Source: Candidatus Melainabacteria bacterium (lineage in GTDB: Bacteria > Cyanobacteriota > Vampirovibrionia > Obscuribacterales > Obscuribacteraceae). Taken from it: a DNA stretch of 64,000 bases. Shown in pieces: positions 43,663-53,313 of the stretch (position 1 is its first letter; each line of letters begins with the position of its first letter). Location: positions 1 through 64,000 of the forward strand of contig DAIDIP010000009.1 in the NCBI GenBank assembly GCA_027451745.1. The letters are read 5' to 3'. The notes under the pieces were generated by a model. The model did not search any database and was not told where the DNA came from. It saw only the letters and a list, made by a program, of their open reading frames with translations. The translations under genes were made by a program, and so were the position numbers.

Positions 43663-45657
43663 TTGAATTCAGTCAGAACCAAATCCAATAAAATGGTTGC
43701 CAATATTTTGCTTTCAAGCATTCTAATGACAACATTGTCGCCAATCATAAGCAGTCCTGCTATTGCTGCAGCCAGCTCTACTGACACATCTGGCTATACC
43801 CCATCGGGCACATTACTTTTACCTCTAACGCCCAAGCTGGATGCTTTAGACACAAAAAACAAGTCATCTAGTCTCAATCAAACAAACGTTAAATCAGCAA
43901 ATAGCACCGATCAGCCTCCTCCTATACTTGAAACCTCGGCTGAAAAGGGTGCTATAAACACCCAAGCCATGGACAATGGAGCAGAAACTTTCAATGAAAA
44001 CACAACCCTGAAAGGCACTATCCAAATCGTTGCTGATGACACAGAGTTTGATCAGGACAAAAACACATTTTTAGGTACAGGAAATGCTGTAGCAATCATT
44101 GGTGGTCAAAATTCCAAATTGCAAGCTGACAGTATTCTTTTTGATCAGAGCAAACAAACTATTGATGCACGTGGCAATGTAAGTATTTTAAGAGATGGAC
44201 AAATTACAAATGGCAGCGCTTTCAAATTCGATGTCAATTCAGATGAATATCTGATCACCAAACCTGAAACACAAATCGAAAAAACACAAATAGTTGCTCG
44301 TAAAAGTATCGGTAGCAAAGACGGCATAGCTTTTAAAGAAGGTTCTATGGATATGCCTGTACCTTTCTTTCTTGCTAAAAACCTTGCCAATGCCCCTCTT
44401 GGTTATCGCGAAGAAATAATGGAACAGAAGCGTCATCCTGAAGCTTATATTCCAGATCATCCCAGCTTTAAATTCAAAGCTAGAAAAATGGTCTACGAAC
44501 GCTATAAAGAAACCGGGAATTTAACCATTATGGGCGGTAGAATGGATTTTGGTACCTTTTCCATTCCGGTTGGCAAATTAGTTTGTACAGTAGGACAAAC
44601 AGATTTCAAAGCTGTAATACCTACTACACCATATGTCGGTAATAACCTATGGTCGGGCGGTATGAACATCGGTCCTCAATTCAATACTGCCGTGGGTAAA
44701 AAGTCAGTTTTTTCCTGGTCGCCAATGGTTCAATTAGGCGGTAGACCCAGTAATAGTACATCTGGCAACTCAGTTGGTTTAGCAGGAAGAGTGGCATTTA
44801 CAAATCCTCTTTATCAAGCGCACTTTGCTTATGGTTCAGTTAGCAATCTATTAATTGCTGACTTTAAAGCAACTGTTTGGCACACCGTTAGATTGCAATC
44901 AGGTATTAACCGATTCTTGCCAGATGGTATGTTAGGACTTACTCGAGCTAGAGTAGCTCTCGAATTAAATGATAATCATCCCTTCTATAATATCCCTTAT
45001 CTAAGTAGCTTAAATTTCCGCACCGCCGCTGGCTGGTACCAAGACAATCCACAATTGGTTTATATCAGCAGTAATTATGCTCAGTTGCACGGCAATCCTA
45101 ACCAAACCGTTATGAATTCCGGATATAAGGTTCAAGAACAAGTCTCATTTGTTACTCACCCACTCTTTAATTTCGGTGACGATAAATGGGGTGCTAAAGG
45201 ATATATATACGGCGGTGCAGCTGCTAGAGCTTACTCGACTGGGGATTCCAGTTTGATTGGCCAATTGAGCCCTATTCTTGATGTACATATGAGCCGTTTG
45301 CGCTTCCAAGGCGGCTATACATCATCAAGTGTTAACGGCCAATCGCCTTTCGTATTTGACCAATATATTCAAGGTCAAAATTCAGTTTTCTTACAAGGCG
45401 ATGTGAAACTTAACAAATACCTTTCAATCGGCGGCATGACTGGTTATAACATGACCCAGAAGTTGAGTTATTCAAAGACTCTTATTGCAGCCATTGGACC
45501 ACCTGATTTAAAGTTGATCTTTGGCAAAGATTTCATTTTAAATAATTATCGTCTTGGTTTTAATGTTCTTTATGGACAACCAGTCCAATTCGACAAATTA
45601 GTCTTTAAAGGCAATCCGGATCAAGGGCAACTTGGAAATAGGACAGGTGGAATTTGA
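43663..45657 (+). CDS. LPS-assembly protein LptD-like (OstA domain plus barrel)
   Basis: Outer-membrane protein of 664 residues. A signal peptide (about 10-38, KMVANILLSSILMTTLSPI) is followed by a disordered part, then an OstA/LptA-type domain (about 125-250) with IQIVADDTEFDQDKNTFLGT, GNAVAIIGG, LQADSILFDQSKQTIDARGN and FKFDVNSDEYLITKPETQ. From about residue 270 the sequence is a beta-barrel with many short amphipathic strands (GLAGRVAFTNPLYQAHFAYG) ending near the C-terminus. It is shorter than proteobacterial LptD and resembles cyanobacterial-type homologues. The start is TTG, preceded by AGGAAA. It is followed by a ROK kinase whose TTG overlaps the stop. Confidence 0.78.
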   Translation: MNSVRTKSNKMVANILLSSILMTTLSPIISSPAIAAASSTDTSGYTPSGTLLLPLTPKLDALDTKNKSSSLNQTNVKSANSTDQPPPILETSAEKGAINTQAMDNGAETFNENTTLKGTIQIVADDTEFDQDKNTFLGTGNAVAIIGGQNSKLQADSILFDQSKQTIDARGNVSILRDGQITNGSAFKFDVNSDEYLITKPETQIEKTQIVARKSIGSKDGIAFKEGSMDMPVPFFLAKNLANAPLGYREEIMEQKRHPEAYIPDHPSFKFKARKMVYERYKETGNLTIMGGRMDFGTFSIPVGKLVCTVGQTDFKAVIPTTPYVGNNLWSGGMNIGPQFNTAVGKKSVFSWSPMVQLGGRPSNSTSGNSVGLAGRVAFTNPLYQAHFAYGSVSNLLIADFKATVWHTVRLQSGINRFLPDGMLGLTRARVALELNDNHPFYNIPYLSSLNFRTAAGWYQDNPQLVYISSNYAQLHGNPNQTVMNSGYKVQEQVSFVTHPLFNFGDDKWGAKGYIYGGAAARAYSTGDSSLIGQLSPILDVHMSRLRFQGGYTSSSVNGQSPFVFDQYIQGQNSVFLQGDVKLNKYLSIGGMTGYNMTQKLSYSKTLIAAIGPPDLKLIFGKDFILNNYRLGFNVLYGQPVQFDKLVFKGNPDQGQLGNRTGGI

Positions 45658-46655
45658 CCGGTAGTCATTCTGTTTTGGACAATAATAGTTTAGACAATAT
45701 GCTCAAAATAAAAATGCCTGCTGTTGGAATAGATCTTGGTGGCACAAAAATTATGATCGCTGCTGTGAACAGCGAAGGTATTGTTGGCGAAACAATAAAA
45801 GTACCAACGCCAAAAAGTCCACCAAATATACTAAACAAATTTGTTGAATTGATAAATCAGATCAAAAAAGAGCATCTCATAGCTGGTATTGGCATTGCAA
45901 CCCCAGGTATTGTGGATACAGAACTTGGCATACCTATTGGCGCCACAGGCAACTTACCCGGTTGGACTGATACTAAAATAAAGCAAATCATTGAGAGTCA
46001 AACTCTATTGCCTGTTTATGTCGAGAATGATGCCAATGCAGCCGCTTATGCTGAAGCTCATACGCGCAATTTAAAAGACAAAAAATGCGTCATCGTATTA
46101 ACTATAGGCACCGGTATTGGTGGCGGCATTTTAATTGATGGTAAAGTGTTTCATGGCGCCAACCATGGAGCTGGACATTGCGGACATATAAGAATCTCGA
46201 CAGACAATAAACGCCTATGCACTTGTGGACTTTTTGATTGCTACGAAGCTTATGCCTCCGGCACAGGACTTCTTGCTACAGCAAAAGAAATACTAGCTAA
46301 TGTAAATCCTAGCCAATCACCGTTAGCTAAAGATTTAGCACTTTTATCTAATGAAGCAGTCTTTGCTGCTTTTACAAACAAAGATTTAATAGCCGAAAAA
46401 ATAATAAATACTTGGCACAAACATTTAGCAATAGGCATGGCATCTTTAGCCAATGCCCTTAATCCAGACTGCTTTGTATTGGGTGGTGGTTTATGCAATT
46501 TTATAAACTATGAATTACTAAACGAAATGCTTATCGATCTCACTTTGCCTAAAATTAACGAAAATCTCAAAGTATACAAATCGGAATTAGGCTATCATGC
46601 CGGCATGATAGGGGCAGCGCAATTAATTTTAGATAAATTGGCAACTGTGAACTAG
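45654..46655 (+). CDS. ROK-family sugar kinase
   Basis: Kinase of about 333 residues (from the TTG overlapping the upstream TGA) or about 318 from the ATG at 45699. The N-terminal ATP-binding motif is GIDLGGTKIMIAAVN, then IATPGIVDTELGI, YVENDANAAAYAEAH, IGTGIGGGILIDGKVF, and the zinc-binding site HCGHIRI plus CTCGLFDCYEAYASG (a Cys-x-Cys-Gly-x(2)-x-Cys pattern). These are features of ROK glucokinases/fructokinases; glucose or N-acetylated sugars are likely substrates. The overlap suggests coupling to the LptD-like gene. Confidence 0.92.
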   Translation: MTGSHSVLDNNSLDNMLKIKMPAVGIDLGGTKIMIAAVNSEGIVGETIKVPTPKSPPNILNKFVELINQIKKEHLIAGIGIATPGIVDTELGIPIGATGNLPGWTDTKIKQIIESQTLLPVYVENDANAAAYAEAHTRNLKDKKCVIVLTIGTGIGGGILIDGKVFHGANHGAGHCGHIRISTDNKRLCTCGLFDCYEAYASGTGLLATAKEILANVNPSQSPLAKDLALLSNEAVFAAFTNKDLIAEKIINTWHKHLAIGMASLANALNPDCFVLGGGLCNFINYELLNEMLIDLTLPKINENLKVYKSELGYHAGMIGAAQLILDKLATVN

Positions 46656-46659
46656 CCGA

Positions 46660-47580
46660 TCAAAGTTGCTGATTCCAAAGATGATTCATAACTGAGCGAG
46701 CAGCCACGCTACCTTGCCCAGAAGCTACAGCCAGTCGCCAATATGGAGGAGAAGCAAGATCGCCAATGGCATAAACACCCGAATTAGAAGTCTCCATATA
46801 TTCATTTATAAGTATATGCCCCCTTGAATCCATCTTAACTTGTCCGATGAATAATTGATTGTTGGGAATTTGACCAATCTTAGCTACAACTGCTTCACAA
46901 AAAATATTTTCACTTTTTTCTGTTCTTAGATTCTTCACTAACACGCTTTCGATCTCAGCAGTGCCTTTCAAACCCTCTACTTTTGACTCCAAATATACAA
47001 CAATATTTTTTTGTTTGTGTATATCATTAATAAGATCTGGACGCGCATGAAATTCTTTTTTTCGATGCACCAAAGCCACTTGCTTCGAATATTTAGCAAG
47101 CCATAATGCCTCAATCAAAGCACTATCGCCTCCACCAACCACAACCACACGCTTGCCTTGTAATTGGTCTTCTTTACCTTCAACCATGTAAAACACTTTT
47201 TTAGAAAGTTCATTTTCATCCTCAAATTGCAATTCGCAACGACGCGCACCTGTTGCCAAAACTATTGCTTTGCTACGCATTGTTGTTTTACTTGTTTTCA
47301 TAATTTTCTTACTTAGATCAATCTCCACCAATTCTTCGTTACGTGATATTGGCAACAAAAGTTCGGACGAAGTTCTTTCAAGGCTACTTTCTAAGTCTTT
47401 GCCATTTTCAAAAATCGTCCCGGGTAAATTTCTAATACGATTAGCTATTAACGATATTTGCCCTCCAAGAGAATGATTTTTCTCAACAATAATATGTTTA
47501 ACATAATTATCGTGCAATTCTAAGGAGCAACTTATTCCTGCAAAGCCACCACCAATTATAACTACATCAAACTCTTCCAT
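46660..47580 (-). CDS. Thioredoxin-reductase-fold NAD(P)/FAD oxidoreductase without CxxC
   Basis: Flavoprotein of 306 residues with the TrxR architecture: FAD motif VVIIGGGFAGISCSLELHD, VLATGARRCELQF, NAD(P) motif VVVVGGGDSALIEALWLA, VHRKKEFHARPDL, and the FAD tail GVYAIGDLASPPYWRLAVAS. The redox-active CxxC normally found just before the NAD(P) motif is absent: that place reads VFYMVEGKEDQLQG. It is therefore unlikely to reduce thioredoxin and is closer to TrxR-like ferredoxin/flavodoxin-NADP reductases. It is the last gene of a three-gene leftward unit, overlapping the preceding gene by 14 bases. Confidence 0.85.
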   Translation of the reverse strand: MEEFDVVIIGGGFAGISCSLELHDNYVKHIIVEKNHSLGGQISLIANRIRNLPGTIFENGKDLESSLERTSSELLLPISRNEELVEIDLSKKIMKTSKTTMRSKAIVLATGARRCELQFEDENELSKKVFYMVEGKEDQLQGKRVVVVGGGDSALIEALWLAKYSKQVALVHRKKEFHARPDLINDIHKQKNIVVYLESKVEGLKGTAEIESVLVKNLRTEKSENIFCEAVVAKIGQIPNNQLFIGQVKMDSRGHILINEYMETSNSGVYAIGDLASPPYWRLAVASGQGSVAARSVMNHLWNQQL

Positions 47581-48766
47581 TTAAATAACCTGTATCATTG
47601 TTGGCAAAATAATATATATGAAGAACCGCCCCACCCCGATTAAAACCACAAATTATGCTCTCTTTCGTTAACACTACATGTGCAATTCCTAGATTTGAAT
47701 AGCTTCCTTCACTATTAAATAAAATATTTGACTTTCCCGTATTTAAACTCCAACCAATCAAGTTTGCTTGTCTGTCTAATCCAAATACTCTTACATCCTT
47801 TATTGTTTGACTATCAGAACGCGCGGCAGTAAATTGTGGATACGTAGTCACACAAATTCCTCCATTACCCCAAGCCAAATCATGACCAAATGCAAATGCA
47901 GAAATAATTTCATTCTCAATATAGTCAAACAATAAAAAACCGCCACCTTTTAGGATGCTCGTATCATCTACATTCTCTGTGCAGTTTATGTCATGACCAG
48001 CGCAAAATAAATACTTCTCTTGTAAAAAAGATAAATATCGGGCATAAAAATCGACCTTTACTTTACAGACCAACTCATCAAAAATTATCGATCTATTTTT
48101 ACTCTGCTTTATTTTATACACATACACATTTTGCTTAAATGCTATTGCTAATAAATTCGCTGGTTTATTTACTGCTATAGCTGTAACTATGCCCAACTCA
48201 GTAAAGTATGCCTCATATTCCAACCTCTTATTGCACCCAGAGATCCATTCATCATCTTTTTTCCATATAGGTACTGAAATATACAATCCGGGTTTAGAGG
48301 GTTCATCTGTATAGTATCCACATGGAGAACTGCTTACTAAACAACCATTTATCAGTAGCGTTTGTTCTACATCACCAAGCCAGATTTGCTCAGCAACCGG
48401 ATTTAGAATAATAGGACCATTCGCAGTCTCGTCAAATCGAACATCAAAATACTTTAGACAACCAAAATGATTCAACATAAGCAAATATTGTTTGCCTTGT
48501 TCATTTCGTTCCACAAAGATAGCGTGCATATCTAGATCAAAAGCGGCTTTGTCTAAATGATCCAGATATTTTGTATGGTTATAAATAGCCTTAGGCAAAA
48601 GTTTTTCCGTTAATAACTCAGAAATCTCAGTGTTATGACTTGTGTTTGTTATGACCAAATATTCATCAATACAACCGACATAAGCAATGCCTGTAGGTTC
48701 AATGTCAAAATTAGAATGCTGAATATTTGTAGGCATTGATGAATGTTTGATTGCTAAATCAATCAC
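47567..48766 (-). CDS. Unknown protein, possible beta-propeller, between GT9 and flavoprotein genes
   Basis: Unrecognised protein of 399 residues. It is rich in beta strands and turns with recurring hydrophobic strand pairs (GIAYVGCIDEYLVITNTSH, LLAIAFKQNVYVYKIKQS, ENEIISAFAFGHDL, IIFDELVCKVKVDF), which suggests a WD40-like propeller. No signal peptide or membrane helix is visible, so it should be cytoplasmic. Cysteines are frequent. It starts 13 bases after the GT9 gene and overlaps the flavoprotein gene by 14, implying joint expression. No function can be assigned. Confidence 0.6.
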   Translation of the reverse strand: MIDLAIKHSSMPTNIQHSNFDIEPTGIAYVGCIDEYLVITNTSHNTEISELLTEKLLPKAIYNHTKYLDHLDKAAFDLDMHAIFVERNEQGKQYLLMLNHFGCLKYFDVRFDETANGPIILNPVAEQIWLGDVEQTLLINGCLVSSSPCGYYTDEPSKPGLYISVPIWKKDDEWISGCNKRLEYEAYFTELGIVTAIAVNKPANLLAIAFKQNVYVYKIKQSKNRSIIFDELVCKVKVDFYARYLSFLQEKYLFCAGHDINCTENVDDTSILKGGGFLLFDYIENEIISAFAFGHDLAWGNGGICVTTYPQFTAARSDSQTIKDVRVFGLDRQANLIGWSLNTGKSNILFNSEGSYSNLGIAHVVLTKESIICGFNRGGAVLHIYYFANNDTGYLNGRV

Positions 48767-48779
48767 AAAAATATTTCCT

Positions 48780-49724
48780 TCAAATACATTCCAAGCTCTG
48801 ATTTAAAAACAAGTCGCTATGTCTTTCAATGATCCCAATTACATTATCGCAAAGTATGCTGTTCATACAAAACTCACCAGGCTCAGCTTGACATTGCCAA
48901 CTTTTATAAATAAAATCATTGAAGTTAGTCACTGAACTATAAGTATATCCTGATGATTGTTGAATGCAACGAGCATCACAAGATCTAGCGCTGAGATTAA
49001 AGTTGCGCGCGTACTTTCTTTCATAAATAGGATAACTGCGATAAAGTGCTATGGTGGGAAGTCCTTGATGCACGGCTAAATGCATCAAACCTGTGTCGAC
49101 AGCAATTACTGCCTTTGCGCTGCTTATCAAATCCAGAGCATCGACAATGGTAGGTGTTGGTACCCATTTTAACTCCGAGACAAGTTCCTTTACCGCTCTA
49201 GAAGATTCTGGTTGTCCCAAGACAATAACGCTTACCCCATAATCTTTTAGGGTTGCAGCCAAAGACAACCAATTATTTTTTGGCCAATATTTATATTCAC
49301 TATCAGAGCCAGGTACAAATACAATCTTGTCTTTCACCTCATTTATAGACTTATATGGCAGTGACTGTAATTTATCAAAGTCTGCCTGAATACCAAAATC
49401 TTTACTTATTATTTTAAGTAAGTCATTTATTTTATAACCTGGATAAACAATATCAAACACCGCAGAGCCCCACCAGAACTCCTTCTGCAGGGGGTGTTCG
49501 CGCATATTAATATAGCTATCTTTGTTACTCAAACTTTTCAAATCAAAATCTGATTCTAAAACAACTCCGGCCAAACCTTTTATTCTTGTTGCTAATTCGC
49601 TTTGTGCTTTGTCTCTGCTAACCAGATATACTTCTCCAGACATATCAATCATAGCCTGTATTACTGGTAATGACACTACCAGATCTCCCAGTCCTAGTGA
49701 TATTGGAGCAATGAAATAAGCCAT
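48780..49724 (-). CDS. Glycosyltransferase family 9 (heptosyltransferase-like)
   Basis: Protein of 314 residues resembling ADP-heptose:LPS heptosyltransferases. The N-terminal start IAPISLGLGDLVVSLPVIQA shows the Gly-Asp of GT9, VFVPGSDSEYKYWPKNNW is the C-domain nucleotide-sugar stretch, and DLISSAKAVIAVDTGLMHLA is the diagnostic GT9 motif with GLPTIALYR following. The C-terminal 60 residues contain several Cys (SCDARCIQQSSG, KSWQCQAEPGEFCMNSILC), which is unusual for a plain heptosyltransferase. It opens the leftward unit with the unknown protein and the flavoprotein. The acceptor may be LPS or a protein. Confidence 0.83.
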   Translation of the reverse strand: MAYFIAPISLGLGDLVVSLPVIQAMIDMSGEVYLVSRDKAQSELATRIKGLAGVVLESDFDLKSLSNKDSYINMREHPLQKEFWWGSAVFDIVYPGYKINDLLKIISKDFGIQADFDKLQSLPYKSINEVKDKIVFVPGSDSEYKYWPKNNWLSLAATLKDYGVSVIVLGQPESSRAVKELVSELKWVPTPTIVDALDLISSAKAVIAVDTGLMHLAVHQGLPTIALYRSYPIYERKYARNFNLSARSCDARCIQQSSGYTYSSVTNFNDFIYKSWQCQAEPGEFCMNSILCDNVIGIIERHSDLFLNQSLECI

Positions 49725-49766
49725 ATTATTCGATTTTATGTACGATTGATTTCTCTGATATTTAAA

Positions 49767-51224
49767 TCACATTTTTGTTTTTATCTGATAAGTAATCTCA
49801 GAACTAGCATTAGCTGGAACCTTCACCTCAAATTGATAACTGTCGCTATTTAACTTCGTAAAAGGAGTCTCAGAAAAAAATACTGCCAGATCAGGACAAT
49901 GTTCAATATCAGTTACAACAATGTCCTTATTTGAATGATTATTGAATGTTAGCTTAAACTTGTCTATGCGATCATGTTCAGAACTTTGTTCTGCGTTAAA
50001 ATGGTTTCTTTCACCGGTAACATCGAAAGCTTCGCCCAATTGAAGAATTATTTTTTCACCAAATGGAGTATGAGCAATATTGTCTTCTCCAATCAATTGA
50101 ATTTCATGATCTGCATCTTCTTGATACACTTTCACCCGTCCTGCGGGTAATGGTTGTTTTTTCGTATCGTCGTTCTGAAATTGTAATCTAACTTGTACCG
50201 CCATTTTTTGTTTTGGTGGAATAAAACTAAAGTATTGCTGATCGAAAATATATTTTTTTTCCGCTGATACCCCTTTCCTTTCAATCAGAACCATCCTTTT
50301 AATCTGATTGTTGAAAATATTTAGTTTTTCTGGAACAGTATAAAGATGATAGTCGGCAAATGGTTGCTCTTGTGCTTGATTGTTTTTGGCAAGCATAGGC
50401 ATTGACTGAGCAAAAGCTCTAGGAGCAGGCGTATTCATTTGTACACTGCCTGCTATTAATTTCAGACTGACATTTTTGAAGCTAACGCCACAATGATTAT
50501 CCAAAGCAATATAGCCAGTCAGATCAAACTTGTCCTTAGTGTCATCCAACACAATCACATAATCACATTGCCAAGTTGTATCACCAGTCTCATAAGCAAG
50601 AACAACTTTTTGTTCTCCGGCTTTATCAGTTTTGATAACAAAATCAAGTTTTGGATGCATGACTAAGCCTGCTGGCAAGTCATTTAATTCAATTTCGCCG
50701 CGTGTTTTGATAACATATCGCTCTCCTACTTTGGCAAGAATCGGAAATGTGCGACCGTCACTAGCATTTAAATCAACAGGACCTGCCGATAACCCAATTA
50801 ATGTACCTGCCCGTTCTTCTGTCTTTCCATCAATCGATTTATGCTCCAAAATAACAGTTTTACCAATGGAACGTCTTAATACAGATTCTGGTGTCAGAAC
50901 GTCTACAAAATAATTTTGCTCTCGAATAATGAAATTCCCTTTGCCACTCAAAGAACGCAAATTTACAGAATGAACATCAATAGCGCTTGGTAGATTTTCC
51001 CATTCTAAATGGTTTATGCCTTTGTTTAAATCGACAATTTTGTTTTCTTTCACTAGAGCCCGGTTTTGATTATAAACAGTGAGGCTGGTATATCCGTTCT
51101 CATCTTCTGAAACAGATTGACTATTATCAATTTCATTTGCTCGACTGCTCAGAGTTGTCCCGCTGCAAATCAAAATCATAACGATTAACGAAAGAATCAA
51201 TTTGCTAATTATGCTTTTTATCAT
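49767..51224 (-). CDS. DUF4139 domain-containing envelope protein
   Basis: Exported protein of 485 residues. A signal peptide (about 1-27, IISKLILSLIVMILICSG) is followed by the N-terminal YNQNRALVKENKIVDL and GINHLEWENLPSAIDVHSVN stretch and the DUF4139 C-terminal region (WQCDYVIVLDDTKDKFDLTG, then LIERKGVSAEKKYIFD and FNNHSNKDIVVTDIEH). The family is beta-sandwich-rich and of unknown function, often encoded with envelope genes. The ATG at 51224 has AAGGGA upstream, so I prefer it to 51242. It is the last gene of the bamA-skp-lpxD-lpxC unit. Confidence 0.85.
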   Translation of the reverse strand: MIKSIISKLILSLIVMILICSGTTLSSRANEIDNSQSVSEDENGYTSLTVYNQNRALVKENKIVDLNKGINHLEWENLPSAIDVHSVNLRSLSGKGNFIIREQNYFVDVLTPESVLRRSIGKTVILEHKSIDGKTEERAGTLIGLSAGPVDLNASDGRTFPILAKVGERYVIKTRGEIELNDLPAGLVMHPKLDFVIKTDKAGEQKVVLAYETGDTTWQCDYVIVLDDTKDKFDLTGYIALDNHCGVSFKNVSLKLIAGSVQMNTPAPRAFAQSMPMLAKNNQAQEQPFADYHLYTVPEKLNIFNNQIKRMVLIERKGVSAEKKYIFDQQYFSFIPPKQKMAVQVRLQFQNDDTKKQPLPAGRVKVYQEDADHEIQLIGEDNIAHTPFGEKIILQLGEAFDVTGERNHFNAEQSSEHDRIDKFKLTFNNHSNKDIVVTDIEHCPDLAVFFSETPFTKLNSDSYQFEVKVPANASSEITYQIKTKM

Positions 51225-51264
51225 CAACAATCCCTTTCTCAAATGACGATTAATTTAAACGCTT

Positions 51265-52116
51265 TCAAATTTTTACAAGCTTACCTCTTAATTGCTTGGC
51301 TAAGTCGACATCCATTTCATGTCCGCCCTTGATACTAATAAACTGTGCCTGTATTGACAGGGGATTGACGCCACATAAAACAAGATCACCAAATAAATCT
51401 AGCAACTTATGTCTTACGGGCTCATCCTCGTAGTGAAGAGGCTTATCAAAACCTGTTTCGGTTAGACTAACTGATTCACTGCCAATACCCAACATTTCAT
51501 GATCTTTTTGCCAACCAAAAGTACGGGCTTTAGCAATATCCATTATCGGCTGGGAAACTGTCCATTTCCTCCAACGTTTGCCAATACAAGGATGTTGCCA
51601 ATCCATAAGATAAGTAATTGAAAATTCATTAGCTGGCATAGCAATTAGCTGTCTATCACCACGGTTAATAAATACGGCTTCTTTTAATTCAAATTTTTCG
51701 CTAGGTAGTTTAGCTGGAAATCCTGCTTGAGAAAACAAATCAAGCCAAAAATGTGCACTGCCATCACCTAAAGGCAACTCAAGTCCATCGACAACTACAT
51801 CAATATCAAAGGCATTGCAAAAGGCTGCTGCTGCCAAAAAATGCTCAACTAAACATAAACGATTAGAACCTTGTCCTACAACCACATTGCGTAATGTATT
51901 AACTACATTCTCGGCAAGGGCTGGAATTACTACAGGCTTATTATCTTTTAAATCAGAAATTATAAATTTTATCCCGGAACCAGGTTCAGTCAAATAAACC
52001 GACACACTAATGTTTTGCCTAGATGTTGTACCTATATCTTGACATGCAAATAGGGACTTATTCTTAGGAAAACACTCAAGATATTGTTTTTCCACTTGTA
52101 TGGCAGTCACATACAC
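51265..52116 (-). CDS. lpxC: UDP-3-O-acyl-N-acetylglucosamine deacetylase
   Basis: Zinc enzyme committing to lipid A synthesis, 283 residues. The metal ligands of LpxC are visible: His in LVEHFLAAAAF, and His/Asp in VRHKLLDLFGDLVLCG, with the catalytic base His in KGGHEMDVDLAKQL. GLELPLGDGSAHFW matches the conserved substrate loop. It is shorter than the E. coli protein (305) at both ends. The first ATG is 52116; a GTG two codons later has GAGG nearer and could be the start. It follows lpxD by six bases. Confidence 0.95.
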   Translation of the reverse strand: MYVTAIQVEKQYLECFPKNKSLFACQDIGTTSRQNISVSVYLTEPGSGIKFIISDLKDNKPVVIPALAENVVNTLRNVVVGQGSNRLCLVEHFLAAAAFCNAFDIDVVVDGLELPLGDGSAHFWLDLFSQAGFPAKLPSEKFELKEAVFINRGDRQLIAMPANEFSITYLMDWQHPCIGKRWRKWTVSQPIMDIAKARTFGWQKDHEMLGIGSESVSLTETGFDKPLHYEDEPVRHKLLDLFGDLVLCGVNPLSIQAQFISIKGGHEMDVDLAKQLRGKLVKI

Positions 52117-52122
52117 CTCTAA

Positions 52123-53271
52123 TTATTTTTTTGATGTTTCGAATACGGATGATGATTTTATCGATTCTTTCAATTCATCTAACTGATTCTGAAGGTCGAG
52201 AATTTTCTTTTCCATCGCTTTGGATTGATTAAACAAAGATGGCAGTTTACGCGTCAAAACATGAACTGTCATATATTCCCGAACATTGTACGAAGGACTT
52301 CCTAGGTGTATGTCTTTGTCAGCAACGTCTCTCATAACGCCTGCCTGACCTTCAATAATAGCGTCTTTGCCGATTTTTATATGATCTTTCATTCCAGCTT
52401 GTCCGGCGATAACTGCTCTATCACCTATAGTACAAGAACCAGCGATACCTACTTGAGCAACCAAAATAACTTCTGTGCCAATTTGGCAATTGTGAGCCAT
52501 CATAACTAAATTATCAATTTTCGTTCCATGCCCAACTCGCGTAGCACCTATTGTTGCTCGATCGATAGTGCTGTTAGAACCAATTTCAACATCATCCTCA
52601 ATAATCACAGTGCCGATTTGCGGTATCTTCAACAATGGATTTGGTTCGTCAGATAATTCGTTTATGCCCGCCATTCTAAGCTCCATATTAGATGGACGTT
52701 CGGTCACATAGCCAAAACCATCTGCTCCAATTGATGCACCTTGTTGCAAAATAACCCTATTGCCTATCTGTACCTTATCGGCAATCATACAACTTGGATG
52801 AAACAAACAATCTTCACCAATAGATACTTCGCCACCAATTACGGTATTAGCCATAATTTTTGTTCTGGCACCTATTTTTGTTCTTGGTCCAATTACTACC
52901 AAAGGACCAATTGCAACATCCGGACTAATATCGCAAGAAGGATCAACTATTGCGCTGGGGTGAATTCCTTTTTCTGGCAGATATCTTTTAGAACCAACTA
53001 CCATCAGCATTTTATAAATAGCAAGATTTGGTCTAGCCACTGAAATAGTCGGCTTATTTAATTTCGTTCCTTGTGGAACTATAATTGCCTTGGCCTTGCA
53101 TTGATCTATTTGTTTCAATAATTGCTTATCAAATACAAAGGCAAGATCAGATTCTGCAGCAGCCATGGGAGACGTAGCCACATTTTCGACAACTAAATCA
53201 GCAGGACCGTCTACTTTGCCGCCTATAAACTCGGCAATTTGACCTAAAGTCATTGGTGCTGGCAATTTCAT
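52123..53271 (-). CDS. lpxD: UDP-3-O-acylglucosamine N-acyltransferase
   Basis: Lipid A acyltransferase of 382 residues. An N-terminal uridine-binding domain (LGQIAEFIGGKVDGPADLVV, DLAFVFDKQL) is followed by a left-handed parallel beta-helix of hexapeptide repeats (IGPLVVIGPRTKIGARTKI, IGSNSTIDRATIGATRVG) containing the catalytic His in MMAHNCQIG. A C-terminal helix (KAMEKKILDLQNQLDELKE) is coiled-coil-like, as in trimeric LpxD. The next gene on is lpxC. Between it and the upstream skp gene is a strong hairpin. Confidence 0.96.
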   Translation of the reverse strand: MKLPAPMTLGQIAEFIGGKVDGPADLVVENVATSPMAAAESDLAFVFDKQLLKQIDQCKAKAIIVPQGTKLNKPTISVARPNLAIYKMLMVVGSKRYLPEKGIHPSAIVDPSCDISPDVAIGPLVVIGPRTKIGARTKIMANTVIGGEVSIGEDCLFHPSCMIADKVQIGNRVILQQGASIGADGFGYVTERPSNMELRMAGINELSDEPNPLLKIPQIGTVIIEDDVEIGSNSTIDRATIGATRVGHGTKIDNLVMMAHNCQIGTEVILVAQVGIAGSCTIGDRAVIAGQAGMKDHIKIGKDAIIEGQAGVMRDVADKDIHLGSPSYNVREYMTVHVLTRKLPSLFNQSKAMEKKILDLQNQLDELKESIKSSSVFETSKK

Positions 53272-53313
53272 TATATGTCTACCTCAAATATAATTTATTT
53301 TGCAGACATAAAC

